Shown piece by piece: positions 1 through 8,812 of a DNA stretch of 44,639 nucleotides (positions within the stretch are counted from its first letter, which is position 1; each line of letters starts with the position of its first letter). The notes below the pieces were generated by a model. That model was not told the DNA's origin, did not search any database, and saw nothing but the letters and a program-made list of their open reading frames with translations. Source of the stretch: Candidatus Nomurabacteria bacterium (lineage in GTDB: Bacteria; Patescibacteriota; Minisyncoccia; Phycocordibacterales; UBA9973); the NCBI GenBank assembly GCA_023267275.1, contig JAHFNO010000010.1, forward strand, positions 1 through 44,639. Reading direction: 5' to 3'. The translations under genes and the position numbers were made by a program.

Positions 1-331
1 AGCACCGTCCAATACAAACTTTCCTTATGTAAATCTATGCCTATTGAGTACATATGATTGCTAATGATTAGTTGGTAATGCGACCAACTCTAATCGTAGC
101 AGGATTTCATCGCATCATTTACATCTCCATCGGTATAAAATTCATTGTAAATGGCAGGGTGTTCGAAATCACGTTTTTGGTTGCCATTCATGCCAGTCAC
201 AATTTTGCTTTAAACTATTGTTTTAGGAAAATTGACCCTGACTGAGCCCCCTAAATGTGATATTATGAAAGTACCCCAAAAAGCCTTACGGTGTCTCGCA
301 CCATTAATTCCAAGACTGGAGAGGGACACCA
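1..331. other. Region without a confident gene
   Basis: I see no convincing gene here. A 33-codon minus-strand reading frame (191 down to 90, start ATG, stop TAG) has protein-like composition and contains the stretch FEHPAIYNEFYTDGDVND. It might be the remnant C-terminus of a lost gene. No promoter or ribosome binding site supports it, and I do not recognise it. Confidence 0.3.
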
Positions 332-377
332 AAATAAAAATAAAAGTACCTTTCATCAGGTACTTTTATTTTTATTC
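332..377 (-). terminator. Terminator after rbfA
   Basis: A near-perfect AT-rich stem of about 20 bp has arms at 332-351 and 357-377 and a loop of about 5 nt. It includes the last codons of rbfA. Read on the minus strand it is followed by T-rich sequence, so it can end the infB-rbfA transcript. Confidence 0.75.
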
Positions 378-698
378 TTTCAAAAGCTGATTGATTTCGT
401 CGCGGGCGCGTTCGCCGTGGTCGGCTATCACTTTGAGTGAGGGGATTGCGCGTGATCTGATTTTTTCACGAAGAACTTTTCTCAATTCGCCGAGATTTCG
501 GTTTACGAAATCAAGCCCAGCTTTTTCTTTGTTTTCTGGAAATACCGAAATAAAGAGTGTTGCACCATTGCCACGCTTGGTAAGTACAGTGTGAGTGACT
601 GTAATAAGTGCCTGACGATTGCCTTCACGCAAAAAGTACTCCGCAGCTTCGCGGGTAATGGCATTTTCTAATTTTTCGTTGTGATCTCGTATTGGCAT
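372..698 (-). CDS. rbfA: Ribosome-binding factor A (30S maturation)
   Basis: RbfA binds the 30S subunit and helps mature the 5' end of 16S rRNA. The product shows the small KH-like fold pattern of the family: a region beginning PIRDHNEKL, a central strand segment ALITVTHTVLTKRGNGATLFISV, and a C-terminal helix containing IPSLKVIADHGERA. It lies directly after infB, the conserved infB-rbfA order. The frame is open upstream to a TTG at 776, but that would overlap infB by 29 bp. The ATG at 698 gives a 108-residue protein, close to the usual length, so I prefer it. No clear Shine-Dalgarno site precedes it. Confidence 0.85.
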   Translation of the reverse strand: MPIRDHNEKLENAITREAAEYFLREGNRQALITVTHTVLTKRGNGATLFISVFPENKEKAGLDFVNRNLGELRKVLREKIRSRAIPSLKVIADHGERARDEINQLLKE

Positions 699-747
699 GG
701 TTTTTTGTATAGCAGTAACTACGGCCGTGGTTGCTGCTATACTTTTA

Positions 748-2268
748 TTATTCGACAACTTTGGTAATTGCTTCAATCATATCTCCCGGAGCTATCTCGA
801 TACGACTTTCAATGAGACATCCACAGGCAAGACCTGCAACTACTGTTTTTGTTTTTGCTTTACTTTGTTCAAGTCCAACAATCGTTCCACGGCCAATTTC
901 ATTTTCACGGCGGAGAATGCGAACAGTATTTCCAACTGCAATTTCTCCTTCTTGCACTGTACCTCCTACCACTTGGCGGTCTTTTGTTTTTGAAAAGATT
1001 TTTTGCGCTTTGAGTATTCCAGCGACAACTGTCTTTTCAATGCGAGGACGACGTTCTTCAAGAAGTGCGGCAAGATGTTCAGAAAGTTTGTAGATAATAT
1101 CAAAAGTAAACACAGGCACCTGGATTTGCTCATTGAGATCACGAGCGCGGTTGTCCATCTTTGTATTGAATCCAACAATGATTGCTTCTTTGTCTACGCC
1201 AGCGAGACGAATATCGTTTTCTCCGATCGTACCGACACCGGCAGAAAGAATTTTCCAGCCGATAGTAGGTTGAGTGAGTTTTTGTATTTCTGTAACGACG
1301 GCATCAGCTGTACCTGTAGTATCGGTACGAATAATGATTGGGATACGTTTTTCTTGCAGTGGTTTTTCAATGCCAGTATTTTTCTTCGCATGGATATTTT
1401 GCGTGTAATCTTTTGCAGATTGCTCGGCCTCTACTTTTGTTGCAAACGCTTGGAAGAGTTCTCCTACTGGTGGCATTTCGCTCCAACCAACAATTCCAAC
1501 CGGCTGAGAGAGTGTTGCGCGGTCCATTGGCTTTCCAAGGAAATTTTCCATCATGCGTGTGCTTGCAATAGCACCACCACAAGCAATGTGCATGCCTTTT
1601 TCGAGTGTGCCATTTTGTACGATGAGTGTCGCTGTGATACCACGGCGTGCATCGAGGTGCGATTCGATCATAATACCTTCGGCAGGAATATTTGGCTTGC
1701 CAGTGAATTCGGCAATGTCGGCAACGAGCAAAATAGTTTCAAGGAGTGTGTCGATTCCAGCGCCGGTCTTTGCTGAAATTTCAGCAAAGGGAACATCGCC
1801 ACCGAATCCTTCCACATAGATACCTTTTTCTGCAAGATCCATTTTTACTTTTTGTGGATTTGCATTTGGCTTGTCTATCTTATTGATTGCGACAACAAAA
1901 GGAATGTTTGATTCAACAATAGATTTCCATGCTTCGATAGTTTGTGCTTTTACTGAGTCTTCAGCAGATACAACAAGAATTGCAATATCAGCTGCTGTGG
2001 CTCCACGATTGCGCATACCTTTAAATGCTTCGTGACCAGGCGTGTCGAGGAAGGTGATAGAACGATTTACTCCTTTTGGATCTTTATGAGTCACTTCGTA
2101 TGCAGAAAGATGCTGTGTGATTCCACCAGCTTCACTGTCTACCACACTCGTTTTTCGAATATAATCAAGGAGTGTTGATTTGCCGTGGTCGATATGACCC
2201 ATAACCACCACGATAGGCGGGCGGGCAGTTTTCTCATTCAATTGTTCCGTCGATTTTTTTTGTACCAT
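748..2268 (-). CDS. infB: Translation initiation factor IF-2 (compact)
   Basis: IF-2 is the GTPase that places initiator fMet-tRNA on the 30S subunit and promotes 50S joining. The G domain is complete: G1 GHIDHGKS at residues 24-31 (most bacteria have GHVDHGKT), G3 DTPGH at 75-79, G4 NKID at 129-132 and G5 SAKTG at about 165. Domains II to IV follow, ending in the initiator-tRNA-binding beta barrel. At 506 residues the protein lacks nearly all of the long N-terminal region found in E. coli IF-2; the G domain starts about 20 residues in. This short form is expected in a reduced genome. It is followed by rbfA and preceded, 4 nt away, by the DUF4446 gene, suggesting one operon. Confidence 0.97.
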   Translation of the reverse strand: MVQKKSTEQLNEKTARPPIVVVMGHIDHGKSTLLDYIRKTSVVDSEAGGITQHLSAYEVTHKDPKGVNRSITFLDTPGHEAFKGMRNRGATAADIAILVVSAEDSVKAQTIEAWKSIVESNIPFVVAINKIDKPNANPQKVKMDLAEKGIYVEGFGGDVPFAEISAKTGAGIDTLLETILLVADIAEFTGKPNIPAEGIMIESHLDARRGITATLIVQNGTLEKGMHIACGGAIASTRMMENFLGKPMDRATLSQPVGIVGWSEMPPVGELFQAFATKVEAEQSAKDYTQNIHAKKNTGIEKPLQEKRIPIIIRTDTTGTADAVVTEIQKLTQPTIGWKILSAGVGTIGENDIRLAGVDKEAIIVGFNTKMDNRARDLNEQIQVPVFTFDIIYKLSEHLAALLEERRPRIEKTVVAGILKAQKIFSKTKDRQVVGGTVQEGEIAVGNTVRILRRENEIGRGTIVGLEQSKAKTKTVVAGLACGCLIESRIEIAPGDMIEAITKVVE

Positions 2269-2272
2269 ATTT

Positions 2273-2734
2273 TTATTGCCCAGCGTCTTTTTGTGCTTCG
2301 GTTACTACGCTTTGTTCTTCTGGTGTAAGTTCGATGTCACATTTACCTTTGGTGATTGGCTTTGCAAACACACTCATGCGTTCGCGTGAGTAGAGACTTG
2401 AGAAGACAACACCGTCACCTTCTTCGTTCATGATTGCTACGGCAAAACTTTGATTGCCACCAACGTCAGGAAATGGATTGAAGCGAATGAGTTTTACTCC
2501 ACGTCCAAGTTTTATGATGCGCTCGTCGTGATGCGCAAGGTGCTTTTCGTGAGCGATTGCTTGTTCACCCAATTCGTGTACTCGTTCCACTATACTTTTT
2601 ATGAGGTCTTCCAATGAGGAAACTTTTGTTCCTTTAAACATTTTCTTCATGCGAATCTCGATTCGTACGATGAAAAAGAGGGCAATTGCCACTAAAAGAA
2701 AAAGGACACCAAAAAGGAGGGTGTTTGTACTCAT
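2273..2734 (-). CDS. DUF4446 family membrane-anchored protein
   Basis: The protein has one N-terminal transmembrane helix (about residues 5-24), a helical segment that may form a coiled coil (about 35-75), and a C-terminal domain with the DUF4446 hallmark FNPFPDVGGNQSFAVAIM, then GDGVVFSSLYSRE and FAKPI. The family has no established function. It sits 4 nt upstream of infB on the same strand and probably shares its transcript. The sequence just before its ATG is the 3' arm of a 12-bp inverted repeat (see 2735-2852). Confidence 0.85.
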   Translation of the reverse strand: MSTNTLLFGVLFLLVAIALFFIVRIEIRMKKMFKGTKVSSLEDLIKSIVERVHELGEQAIAHEKHLAHHDERIIKLGRGVKLIRFNPFPDVGGNQSFAVAIMNEEGDGVVFSSLYSRERMSVFAKPITKGKCDIELTPEEQSVVTEAQKDAGQ

Positions 2735-2852
2735 CCCGTTAGAAGTAGGTCGCAGTCGTTATACTACTAATTACAACTGCATTATTTTTTTCGACAGTTT
2801 GTATTTTCATGATATTGTAGAGCAAGAGCCCGTGACCGCGACTTCTAACGGG
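2735..2852. repeat. Inverted repeat abutting the DUF4446 start codon
   Basis: Arms CCCGTTAGAAGT (2735-2746) and ACTTCTAACGGG (2841-2852) are perfectly complementary, and a further CGC/GCG lies inside after a 4-nt bulge. The loop is about 90 nt. On the minus strand the 3' arm touches the ATG of the DUF4446 gene, so the transcript leader could fold over its start site. It could also be a mobile palindromic element. Confidence 0.6.
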
Positions 2853-2941
2853 ACTCATACGAATCCGAGTATATACTAAAAATAGGGTTTAGGGAACAGG
2901 GTGTTAGGGAGTAGTAGTGAATCAAAATTATAAAATTAAAA

Positions 2942-4156
2942 ATGAAAAAATTGTTTAGGAAACATATCTATATGGATTATGCCGCCGGAGCACCCGAATT
3001 ACCGGCTGTTTTGCGTGCAAAACATCGAGCGGAACAGCTCTTTGGCAATCCAAGCTCGATTCATACTGACGGACAAAAAGCACATGACTTGCTTCTGAAT
3101 GCCCGTCGTTATGTGGCGAGTGTTTTACATGCACAGAAAGATGAAATTGTGTTTACGAGCACTGGTACTGAAGCAGACAATTTGGCGATTCTCGGAGTAT
3201 TCGAACATGCAGTCAAAAATGGGATGGTGGCAAGGCCACATATCATAACTCTAAAAACAGAACATCCAGCTGTTGTGAAGCATTATGAATATCTTGAAAA
3301 AAATGGAGCAGAAGTAAGTTATATCTCAGTAGGAAGTGATGGAATAGTAAACCCAAAAGATATTCGTGATGCACTACGACCAGAAACCATTCTTGTTTCG
3401 GTGATGTATGCCAACAATGAAATTGGTATTGTGCAGCCGCTAAAAGAAATTGCAAAAGAAATTCGCCATTTTCGAAAAGCAAATACCAAACACCAAACAC
3501 CAAACACCTATCCTATTTTCCATACTGACGCATGTCAGGCAACGCAATATCTAAACATGAACGTTGAGCAACTTGGAGTAGATATGCTCACGTTTTCCGG
3601 TGTAAAAATAGGTGGTGGTCATGGTGCAGCTGTTTTGTATGTGCGCCGAGGAACACCCATTGATCCTGTGTTTTTTGGTGGAGAGCAAGAAAATGGTCTG
3701 CGTCCTGGAACGGAAAATACTTCTGCTATAGTTGGGCTCGCTACCGCATTGCAGGAATCCGAAAAAATAAAAGAAAAAGAAATTACTCGACTTACATCGT
3801 TACGTGATTATTTCTTTTTACAAATAAAAAAACAATTTCCAAATGTGCGTATCAATGGAAGTATTGAGCATCGACTTCCAAATAACGTGCATGTTTCTTT
3901 TCCGCATATCGCGAGTGATCTTCTTGTGATCGAACTTGATGAAAAAGGTATCAGTGCTTCTTCTGCGAGTGCGTGCGACAGTGCGAAGGATTCTGGTTCT
4001 CAGGTAATGAAAACCCTGTATGGAAATAATGATGCGAAAGAATGGGGAAGTGTCCGATTTTCTTTGGGTAGAAAAACAACAAAAAGTGATATTGATTATG
4101 TAATTCGTTCGCTTATTTCAATTTTTAAAAAATATGCTGAGTGGACTATTCAATAA
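2942..4156 (+). CDS. Cysteine desulfurase (NifS/IscS-like)
   Basis: This PLP enzyme takes sulfur from cysteine as a persulfide for Fe-S clusters or tRNA thiolation. Fold-type I landmarks are present: IYMDYAAGAPE near the N-terminus, TSTGTEADNLAI, the HTDACQA strand, and the PLP lysine in FSGVKIGGGHGA (about residue 221). The flexible loop SSASACDSAKDSGS carries the catalytic cysteine (about residue 345). The insertion KANTKHQTPNTYP near residue 180 is encoded by a run of CAAACACC repeats resembling intergenic sequence at about 15.2 kb, so it may be a recent expansion. The stop codon overlaps the start of the next gene. No scaffold gene (IscU/SufU) lies nearby, so its exact pathway is open. 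Confidence 0.9.
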   Translation: MKKLFRKHIYMDYAAGAPELPAVLRAKHRAEQLFGNPSSIHTDGQKAHDLLLNARRYVASVLHAQKDEIVFTSTGTEADNLAILGVFEHAVKNGMVARPHIITLKTEHPAVVKHYEYLEKNGAEVSYISVGSDGIVNPKDIRDALRPETILVSVMYANNEIGIVQPLKEIAKEIRHFRKANTKHQTPNTYPIFHTDACQATQYLNMNVEQLGVDMLTFSGVKIGGGHGAAVLYVRRGTPIDPVFFGGEQENGLRPGTENTSAIVGLATALQESEKIKEKEITRLTSLRDYFFLQIKKQFPNVRINGSIEHRLPNNVHVSFPHIASDLLVIELDEKGISASSASACDSAKDSGSQVMKTLYGNNDAKEWGSVRFSLGRKTTKSDIDYVIRSLISIFKKYAEWTIQ

Positions 4157-4863
4157 TGAAAATTTCAGTACTTATCATTGCTCATAATGAAGAGTTATAT
4201 ATTGCGAAATGCATTGAATCCATTTTGCTACAGTCTCAAAAAGCAGATGAGATTGTTTTGATTTTGCATAATTCGACTGATAGTACAAGAAAAATTGCAG
4301 AACAATATCCAATCACGATAGTTTCTCTTAACGGACTCCCCGGTGTTATATTTGCGCGAATAGAAGGCTTACGATATGTAACAGGCGAAATAATTTGCTG
4401 TATTGATGGAGATTCATATGCAAAAAATAACTGGATCGCTGAAATGATAAAGATTCTTGCAAGAAAAAATATTCTTGTTGGCTCGTGGGTAAAATTCAAA
4501 GGTACGCTTGCTGGATGTATTTCAAATTTTTATAATAAATATCAATGTGTTTCCACCGGAGAGAAAGCTTCAATGTGGATTTGGGGACCAAGTTTTGCTT
4601 TTTGGTTTAAAGATAAATCAATAGTAGAAAATATCTATAAAGAAAGTATTTATCTCTCAAAAAAACTTGGATTGTCTCGTAATCCCGAAGATTATTGGTT
4701 AGCGTTGTTTATGAGCAAAAAGGGAAATATAGCAGTAATAAATACAACACATGTTTCAAGTTATATGAAAGAAAAAACAACCACTGAGGCATTAAAACGA
4801 GGTAAGGAAAATTCAGAGAATGGTGAAAAAATGTATCGCTATTTTAAACAAGAATTCGAATAA
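4156..4863 (+). CDS. Family 2 glycosyltransferase
   Basis: This is a GT-A glycosyltransferase that would transfer a sugar from a nucleotide donor during envelope polysaccharide synthesis. The N-terminus KISVLIIAHNEELYIAKCIE is the classic GT2 start, and CCIDGDSYAKNNW holds the metal-binding DGD motif (about residues 84-86). No transmembrane helix is evident. The ATG is fused to the stop of the cysteine desulfurase gene (TAATG), indicating translational coupling; an upstream in-frame ATG at 4141 lies inside that gene and is less likely. Acceptor and product cannot be told from sequence. Confidence 0.85.
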   Translation: MKISVLIIAHNEELYIAKCIESILLQSQKADEIVLILHNSTDSTRKIAEQYPITIVSLNGLPGVIFARIEGLRYVTGEIICCIDGDSYAKNNWIAEMIKILARKNILVGSWVKFKGTLAGCISNFYNKYQCVSTGEKASMWIWGPSFAFWFKDKSIVENIYKESIYLSKKLGLSRNPEDYWLALFMSKKGNIAVINTTHVSSYMKEKTTTEALKRGKENSENGEKMYRYFKQEFE

Positions 4864-4971
4864 TAAATTAGATTAACCTCCCAATTCTTGTAGTTAATCT
4901 AATAATCTTGCTGAATAAACTGTGAAGTGTTGCTATAAAATAGCTATTACTGTTTGTGTTATACTAGCGGT

Positions 4972-5811
4972 ATGGAAGAAGAAATTCGCCCAGTTGAAAT
5001 ACGTGACCTCAACAAAACCCAGCTTATTTGGCTTGCGGTGCTTTTGTCGTTTGTGATTTCAATCGCTACCGGAATTGTCACCGTCACACTCATGCAACAG
5101 GCTCCGACTGGCGTAACACAAACTATCAATCGCGTCGTACAACAAACAATTGAAAAAGTTACACCTGATTACACTCCTGGAAAAACACAGACTGTAGTAG
5201 TGAAAGAAGACGATCTCGTTGTGGATGCAGTTTCAAAAATACGAGAAAATACTGGGTCGCTATATGCTGTTGATGACGGAAGTTATGTAGGATCAGTATT
5301 TTCGCTGGGAAGTGGAACATTTGTTACTTCAGTGGGAAATATTGAAACAGGACGTGCTTATATAATCAAGAAAGATAAAGTGGTATATGACATAAAAAAG
5401 AGTACAAGTTCGACTGAGCTTGGTATCGCAATATTGTCTGCATCCAATGCGCAAGGTGATGAAAAGAAATTATCGAACGTAAGTATCGGAAAAGATTCAG
5501 ATGTAAAGCCTGGTCAGACGCTTGTGATAGCGAGCTCGGATTCAGTGCAAAAGGGAGTAGTACAGTCAATCAAAGAAGAAAATGTTAAAAGTGGAGATAA
5601 AATTGTTTTTTCCTGGAACGTTATAAACATAGGTGTTCCGTTATATCAATTACCTCTTGGTCCAGTAGTAAATCTTGACGGCGACCTTGTCGGTTTTCTT
5701 GTTGAAAATAGTAAGGGATCTGAGATAGTAGGTATCGATGCCGTAGAAAAATTTATTACAAATCCCGTTGTTCTTCCTACACCAGTAGCTACGCAATCCG
5801 TCACTCCATAA
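4972..5811 (+). CDS. Membrane-anchored degenerate HtrA-like (S1C) protein
   Basis: A short cytoplasmic N-terminus is followed by one transmembrane helix (about residues 18-40) and an extracytoplasmic domain that resembles a trypsin-like S1C fold. LGPVVNLDGDLVGFLVE matches the strand pair that in HtrA/DegP reads GNSGGPLVNLDGEVIG, but the catalytic Ser-Gly is absent and no convincing catalytic His or Asp is seen. I infer a non-proteolytic relative, perhaps a scaffold or sensor. The C-terminus is Pro/Thr-rich. I chose the ATG at 4972 because a TATACT -10 lies at 4960-4965; the upstream ATG at 4954 would precede the transcription start. Confidence 0.7.
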   Translation: MEEEIRPVEIRDLNKTQLIWLAVLLSFVISIATGIVTVTLMQQAPTGVTQTINRVVQQTIEKVTPDYTPGKTQTVVVKEDDLVVDAVSKIRENTGSLYAVDDGSYVGSVFSLGSGTFVTSVGNIETGRAYIIKKDKVVYDIKKSTSSTELGIAILSASNAQGDEKKLSNVSIGKDSDVKPGQTLVIASSDSVQKGVVQSIKEENVKSGDKIVFSWNVINIGVPLYQLPLGPVVNLDGDLVGFLVENSKGSEIVGIDAVEKFITNPVVLPTPVATQSVTP

Positions 5812-5812
5812 A

Positions 5813-5841
5813 TTGACTTTAGTCAAAAATATGTTATTATA
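5813..5841 (+). promoter_or_regulatory. Promoter of clpB with dyad over the -35
   Basis: TTGACT at 5813-5818 and ATTATA at 5836-5841 are separated by 17 nt. The -35 lies in a perfect dyad TTGACTTTAGTCAA (5813-5826), which could bind a repressor of the heat-shock type. This is inference; no CIRCE or HrcA site is recognisable. Confidence 0.5.
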
Positions 5842-5911
5842 AAACGTGTATTTATTTTGTATTATTCTGACTTTACGAACTTTATAAACTTTCAACTTTA
5901 CACTTATTTTT

Positions 5912-8602
5912 ATGCCTCCATTCAACCATTTCACAACAAAAGCAAAAGAAGCGATTCGTCGAGCACACGAATTTGCAATTGAACGTGGCCAAAACCATGT
6001 GTCTTGTTTGCATTTGCTCGGCGCTCTTCTTACACAAGAAGAGTCAATGGTTATTTCCATACTCGACAAGCTCGATGTAGATACAGTGCTTTTGACCGAC
6101 ACACTCCTCGAATCAATCGAGGCTCCAGAATCAGCACAAACACTTTCGCCTTCATACCAGATTTATCTCACTCCAGATCTTGCGCAAGCGATTGAGCAGT
6201 CTTCAAAAATCGCCGCATCGCTCAAAGATGAATTTGTTTCAACAGAACATCTCTTTCTTTCTATTCTCGAAGTACCAGGAGAAACACGCGAAATCCTCGT
6301 ACGATTCCATTTGTCAAAGGAACTTGTGTTGAAAGTGCTCGACGAATTGAAAAATAGCAATGTGACCGATGCTGAGTCTCCAAAAAAGGCACGCATGCTC
6401 ACAAAATACACACGCAATCTCACCAAGCTCGCACGCGAAGACAAACTCGATCCTGTAATCGGTCGCGACACAGAAATCATGCGCATCATGCAGATTCTTT
6501 CTCGTCGCACAAAAAACAATCCGATTCTCATTGGTGAAGCCGGTACAGGAAAAACTGCCGTAGTGGAAGGTCTCGCAAATCGCATTGCCAAAGGTGATAT
6601 TTCAGAAAGTTTGAAAGACAAAGAAATTGTTTCGCTTGATCTCGGAAGTTTGCTCGCTGGTACAAAGTATCGCGGGGAATTTGAGGAACGTCTCAAACAA
6701 ATCATGAAAGAAATCGAACGTGCAGATGGAAAAATCATTCTCTTTGTGGATGAAATCCATACGCTCGTCGGTGCGGGAGCTTCTGAAGGATCACTTGATG
6801 CTTCAAATATGTTGAAGCCTGCGCTCGCACGCGGAGAACTTCGCGCTATTGGTGCCACAACACTCAAGGAATACCAGAAATATATTGAAAAAGACCCAGC
6901 ACTTGCACGTCGTTTTCAGCCAGTGTTTGTCGACGAACCATCGCCAGAAGATGCAATTGCAATCCTGCGCGGACTCAAAGAAAAATACGAGGTGTATCAC
7001 GGAGTACGTATTACTGATGATGCGATTGTTTCAGCAGTAAACTTTTCGACTCGTTACATCACCAATCGTTTTCTTCCTGACAAAGCTATCGACCTTATCG
7101 ATGAAGCTGCGTCTGCGCTTCGCATCGCACTTGAGAACAAGCCACCGGTACTCGAAGAAGCAAACCGCAAGGTTATGCGTCTTGAAGTGGAACGTGAAGC
7201 ATTGAAGACAGAAGTTGAAAATGCAAACGCACACGATGCAAAAGATATAAAGACTCGCATCAAAGATATTGAAAAAGAAATCGCGAACTATCGAGAAAAA
7301 ACAAAAGAAATTGAATTGAAATGGCAAAATGAAAAATTGCTTGTTTCAGAAATTCGCGCACTCAAAAAAGAAAATGAATCGTTGAAGCTTGAAGCTGAAA
7401 ATGCTGAGATGCGTACCGATCTCGCGAAGGCCGCAGAAATCCGTTATGGACGCATACCAGCGTTGCAAAAGGAACTCGAACAAAAACTCGTGCGCTTGAA
7501 AAAGTTGCAGAAGTCTCGCCGAATCTTGAAAGAAGAAATCACTGCCGAAGATATTGCTGAAGTGGTTGCACGTTGGACAGGCATTCCACTTGTTAAAATG
7601 CTTGAAGAAGAACGCGCAAAACTCGAGCGCATGGAGAGTGAACTTGAAAAGCGAGTGGTAGGTCAAAATGAAGCTATTAAACGCGTGGCCGATGTTGTAC
7701 GTCGTTCTCGTGCCGGAATTTCTGATCCAAATCGACCGATTGGCTCGTTTATTTTCCTTGGACCAACAGGTGTGGGAAAAACAGAGCTTACCAAAGCACT
7801 TGCCGAATTTATGTTCAATGATGAGAAGGCACTCATTCGCGTAGATATGAGTGAATACATGGATCGTCACAGCACAAGCAAACTCGTGGGTTCACCACCA
7901 GGATACGTTGGTTACGACGAATCAGGTCAGCTTACTGAGGCAGTGCGTCATCGTCCATATTCTGTAATTTTGTTTGATGAAATTGAAAAAGCACATCCTG
8001 AAGTATTCAATATGCTTCTGCAAGTGCTCGACGACGGACGACTTACCGATGGAAAGGGTCGTGTAGTGAACTTTAAAAATACTGTCATTATTATGACCAG
8101 TAACATCGGAAGTCAGTTTATTGAAAAGATGGAATCTATCGGATTTACCAACGCTACCGATGTTGGTAATTACGAAAATGTAAAAGGTAAAGTACTTGAA
8201 GCTTTGAAAGATCAATTCCGTCCAGAATTTTTGAACCGCGTGGATGAGATTGTGCTTTTCGATGTTCTTTCAAAGGAATCGATTCGCAACATCGTAAATT
8301 TGCGCACAAAAGTTGTGGCAGATCGTTTGGCTACAAAAGGCATTGCACTTGAGATTACGAATGAAGCACTCGACTTTATGGCAGCACAAGGACACGATCC
8401 ACACTATGGTGCTCGTCCACTAAATCGTCTTATTCAAACAAAAATTCTCAATCCAGTTGCTTCGTTTATTATTTCGAACAACGCCGGCAAAGGGGATACT
8501 GTTCGCGTTACGGTAAAAGAGGGAGAGCTTGTCGTGGAAAAGAAAACCGCTCCGAAGAAAGTAAAAAGCACGGTTGTCACTCGAAATCGCAAAACTGCAT
8601 AA
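5912..8602 (+). CDS. clpB: ClpB-type AAA+ disaggregase with a ClpP-loop-like motif
   Basis: This class I Clp/Hsp100 ATPase threads aggregated or tagged proteins through a hexameric ring. Order: Clp_N repeats (1-145), AAA1 with Walker A GEAGTGKT (208-215) and Walker B VDEIH (about 279-283), a long coiled-coil middle domain (about 400-545), AAA2 with Walker A GPTGVGKT (about 616-623), and a C-terminal D2-small domain. The long middle domain is typical of ClpB. After the AAA2 sensor, however, it carries SIGFTNATD (about 741-749), matching the I/L-G-F/L loop that ClpA, ClpC and ClpX use to dock on ClpP and which E. coli ClpB lacks. It may therefore be a ClpB/ClpC intermediate. No clpP is in the window. 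It has its own promoter and terminator. Confidence 0.93.
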   Translation: MPPFNHFTTKAKEAIRRAHEFAIERGQNHVSCLHLLGALLTQEESMVISILDKLDVDTVLLTDTLLESIEAPESAQTLSPSYQIYLTPDLAQAIEQSSKIAASLKDEFVSTEHLFLSILEVPGETREILVRFHLSKELVLKVLDELKNSNVTDAESPKKARMLTKYTRNLTKLAREDKLDPVIGRDTEIMRIMQILSRRTKNNPILIGEAGTGKTAVVEGLANRIAKGDISESLKDKEIVSLDLGSLLAGTKYRGEFEERLKQIMKEIERADGKIILFVDEIHTLVGAGASEGSLDASNMLKPALARGELRAIGATTLKEYQKYIEKDPALARRFQPVFVDEPSPEDAIAILRGLKEKYEVYHGVRITDDAIVSAVNFSTRYITNRFLPDKAIDLIDEAASALRIALENKPPVLEEANRKVMRLEVEREALKTEVENANAHDAKDIKTRIKDIEKEIANYREKTKEIELKWQNEKLLVSEIRALKKENESLKLEAENAEMRTDLAKAAEIRYGRIPALQKELEQKLVRLKKLQKSRRILKEEITAEDIAEVVARWTGIPLVKMLEEERAKLERMESELEKRVVGQNEAIKRVADVVRRSRAGISDPNRPIGSFIFLGPTGVGKTELTKALAEFMFNDEKALIRVDMSEYMDRHSTSKLVGSPPGYVGYDESGQLTEAVRHRPYSVILFDEIEKAHPEVFNMLLQVLDDGRLTDGKGRVVNFKNTVIIMTSNIGSQFIEKMESIGFTNATDVGNYENVKGKVLEALKDQFRPEFLNRVDEIVLFDVLSKESIRNIVNLRTKVVADRLATKGIALEITNEALDFMAAQGHDPHYGARPLNRLIQTKILNPVASFIISNNAGKGDTVRVTVKEGELVVEKKTAPKKVKSTVVTRNRKTA

Positions 8603-8640
8603 TACAAAAACCCTCACTTACTGTGAGGGTTTTTGTATTA
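8601..8640 (+). terminator. Terminator after clpB
   Basis: A perfect 17-bp stem has arms at 8601-8617 and 8623-8639 and a TTACT loop. Its 3' arm contains TTTTTG. It separates clpB from tRNA-Tyr and is nearly symmetric, so it probably serves both strands. Confidence 0.9.
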
Positions 8641-8642
8641 TG

Positions 8643-8725
8643 TGCGTCGGGTAGGATTCGAACCTACGAAGGCCAAGGCCGACAGATTTACAGTCTGTTG
8701 TGATAGACCACTCCACCACCGACGC
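8643..8725 (-). tRNA. tRNA-Tyr(GTA)
   Basis: The acceptor stem GCGTCGG/CCGACGC, anticodon stem-loop CAGACTGTAAATCTG with anticodon GTA, a long class II variable arm and T arm GTAGGTTCGAATCCTAC are all present. No CCA is encoded. Confidence 0.95.
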
Positions 8726-8812
8726 GTATATGTGAGAACTCATACAGTATACATATTTTTTTGCTTCTTTCAATTCTTTTCATATTTGGCATACAGGTGC
8801 TAAAATCCCGAT

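Noticed and set aside
1003..1776. 257-codon open frame on the plus strand
   Set aside because: It lies opposite infB, which has complete IF-2 motifs; composition is that of an antisense shadow (Cys/Phe-rich).
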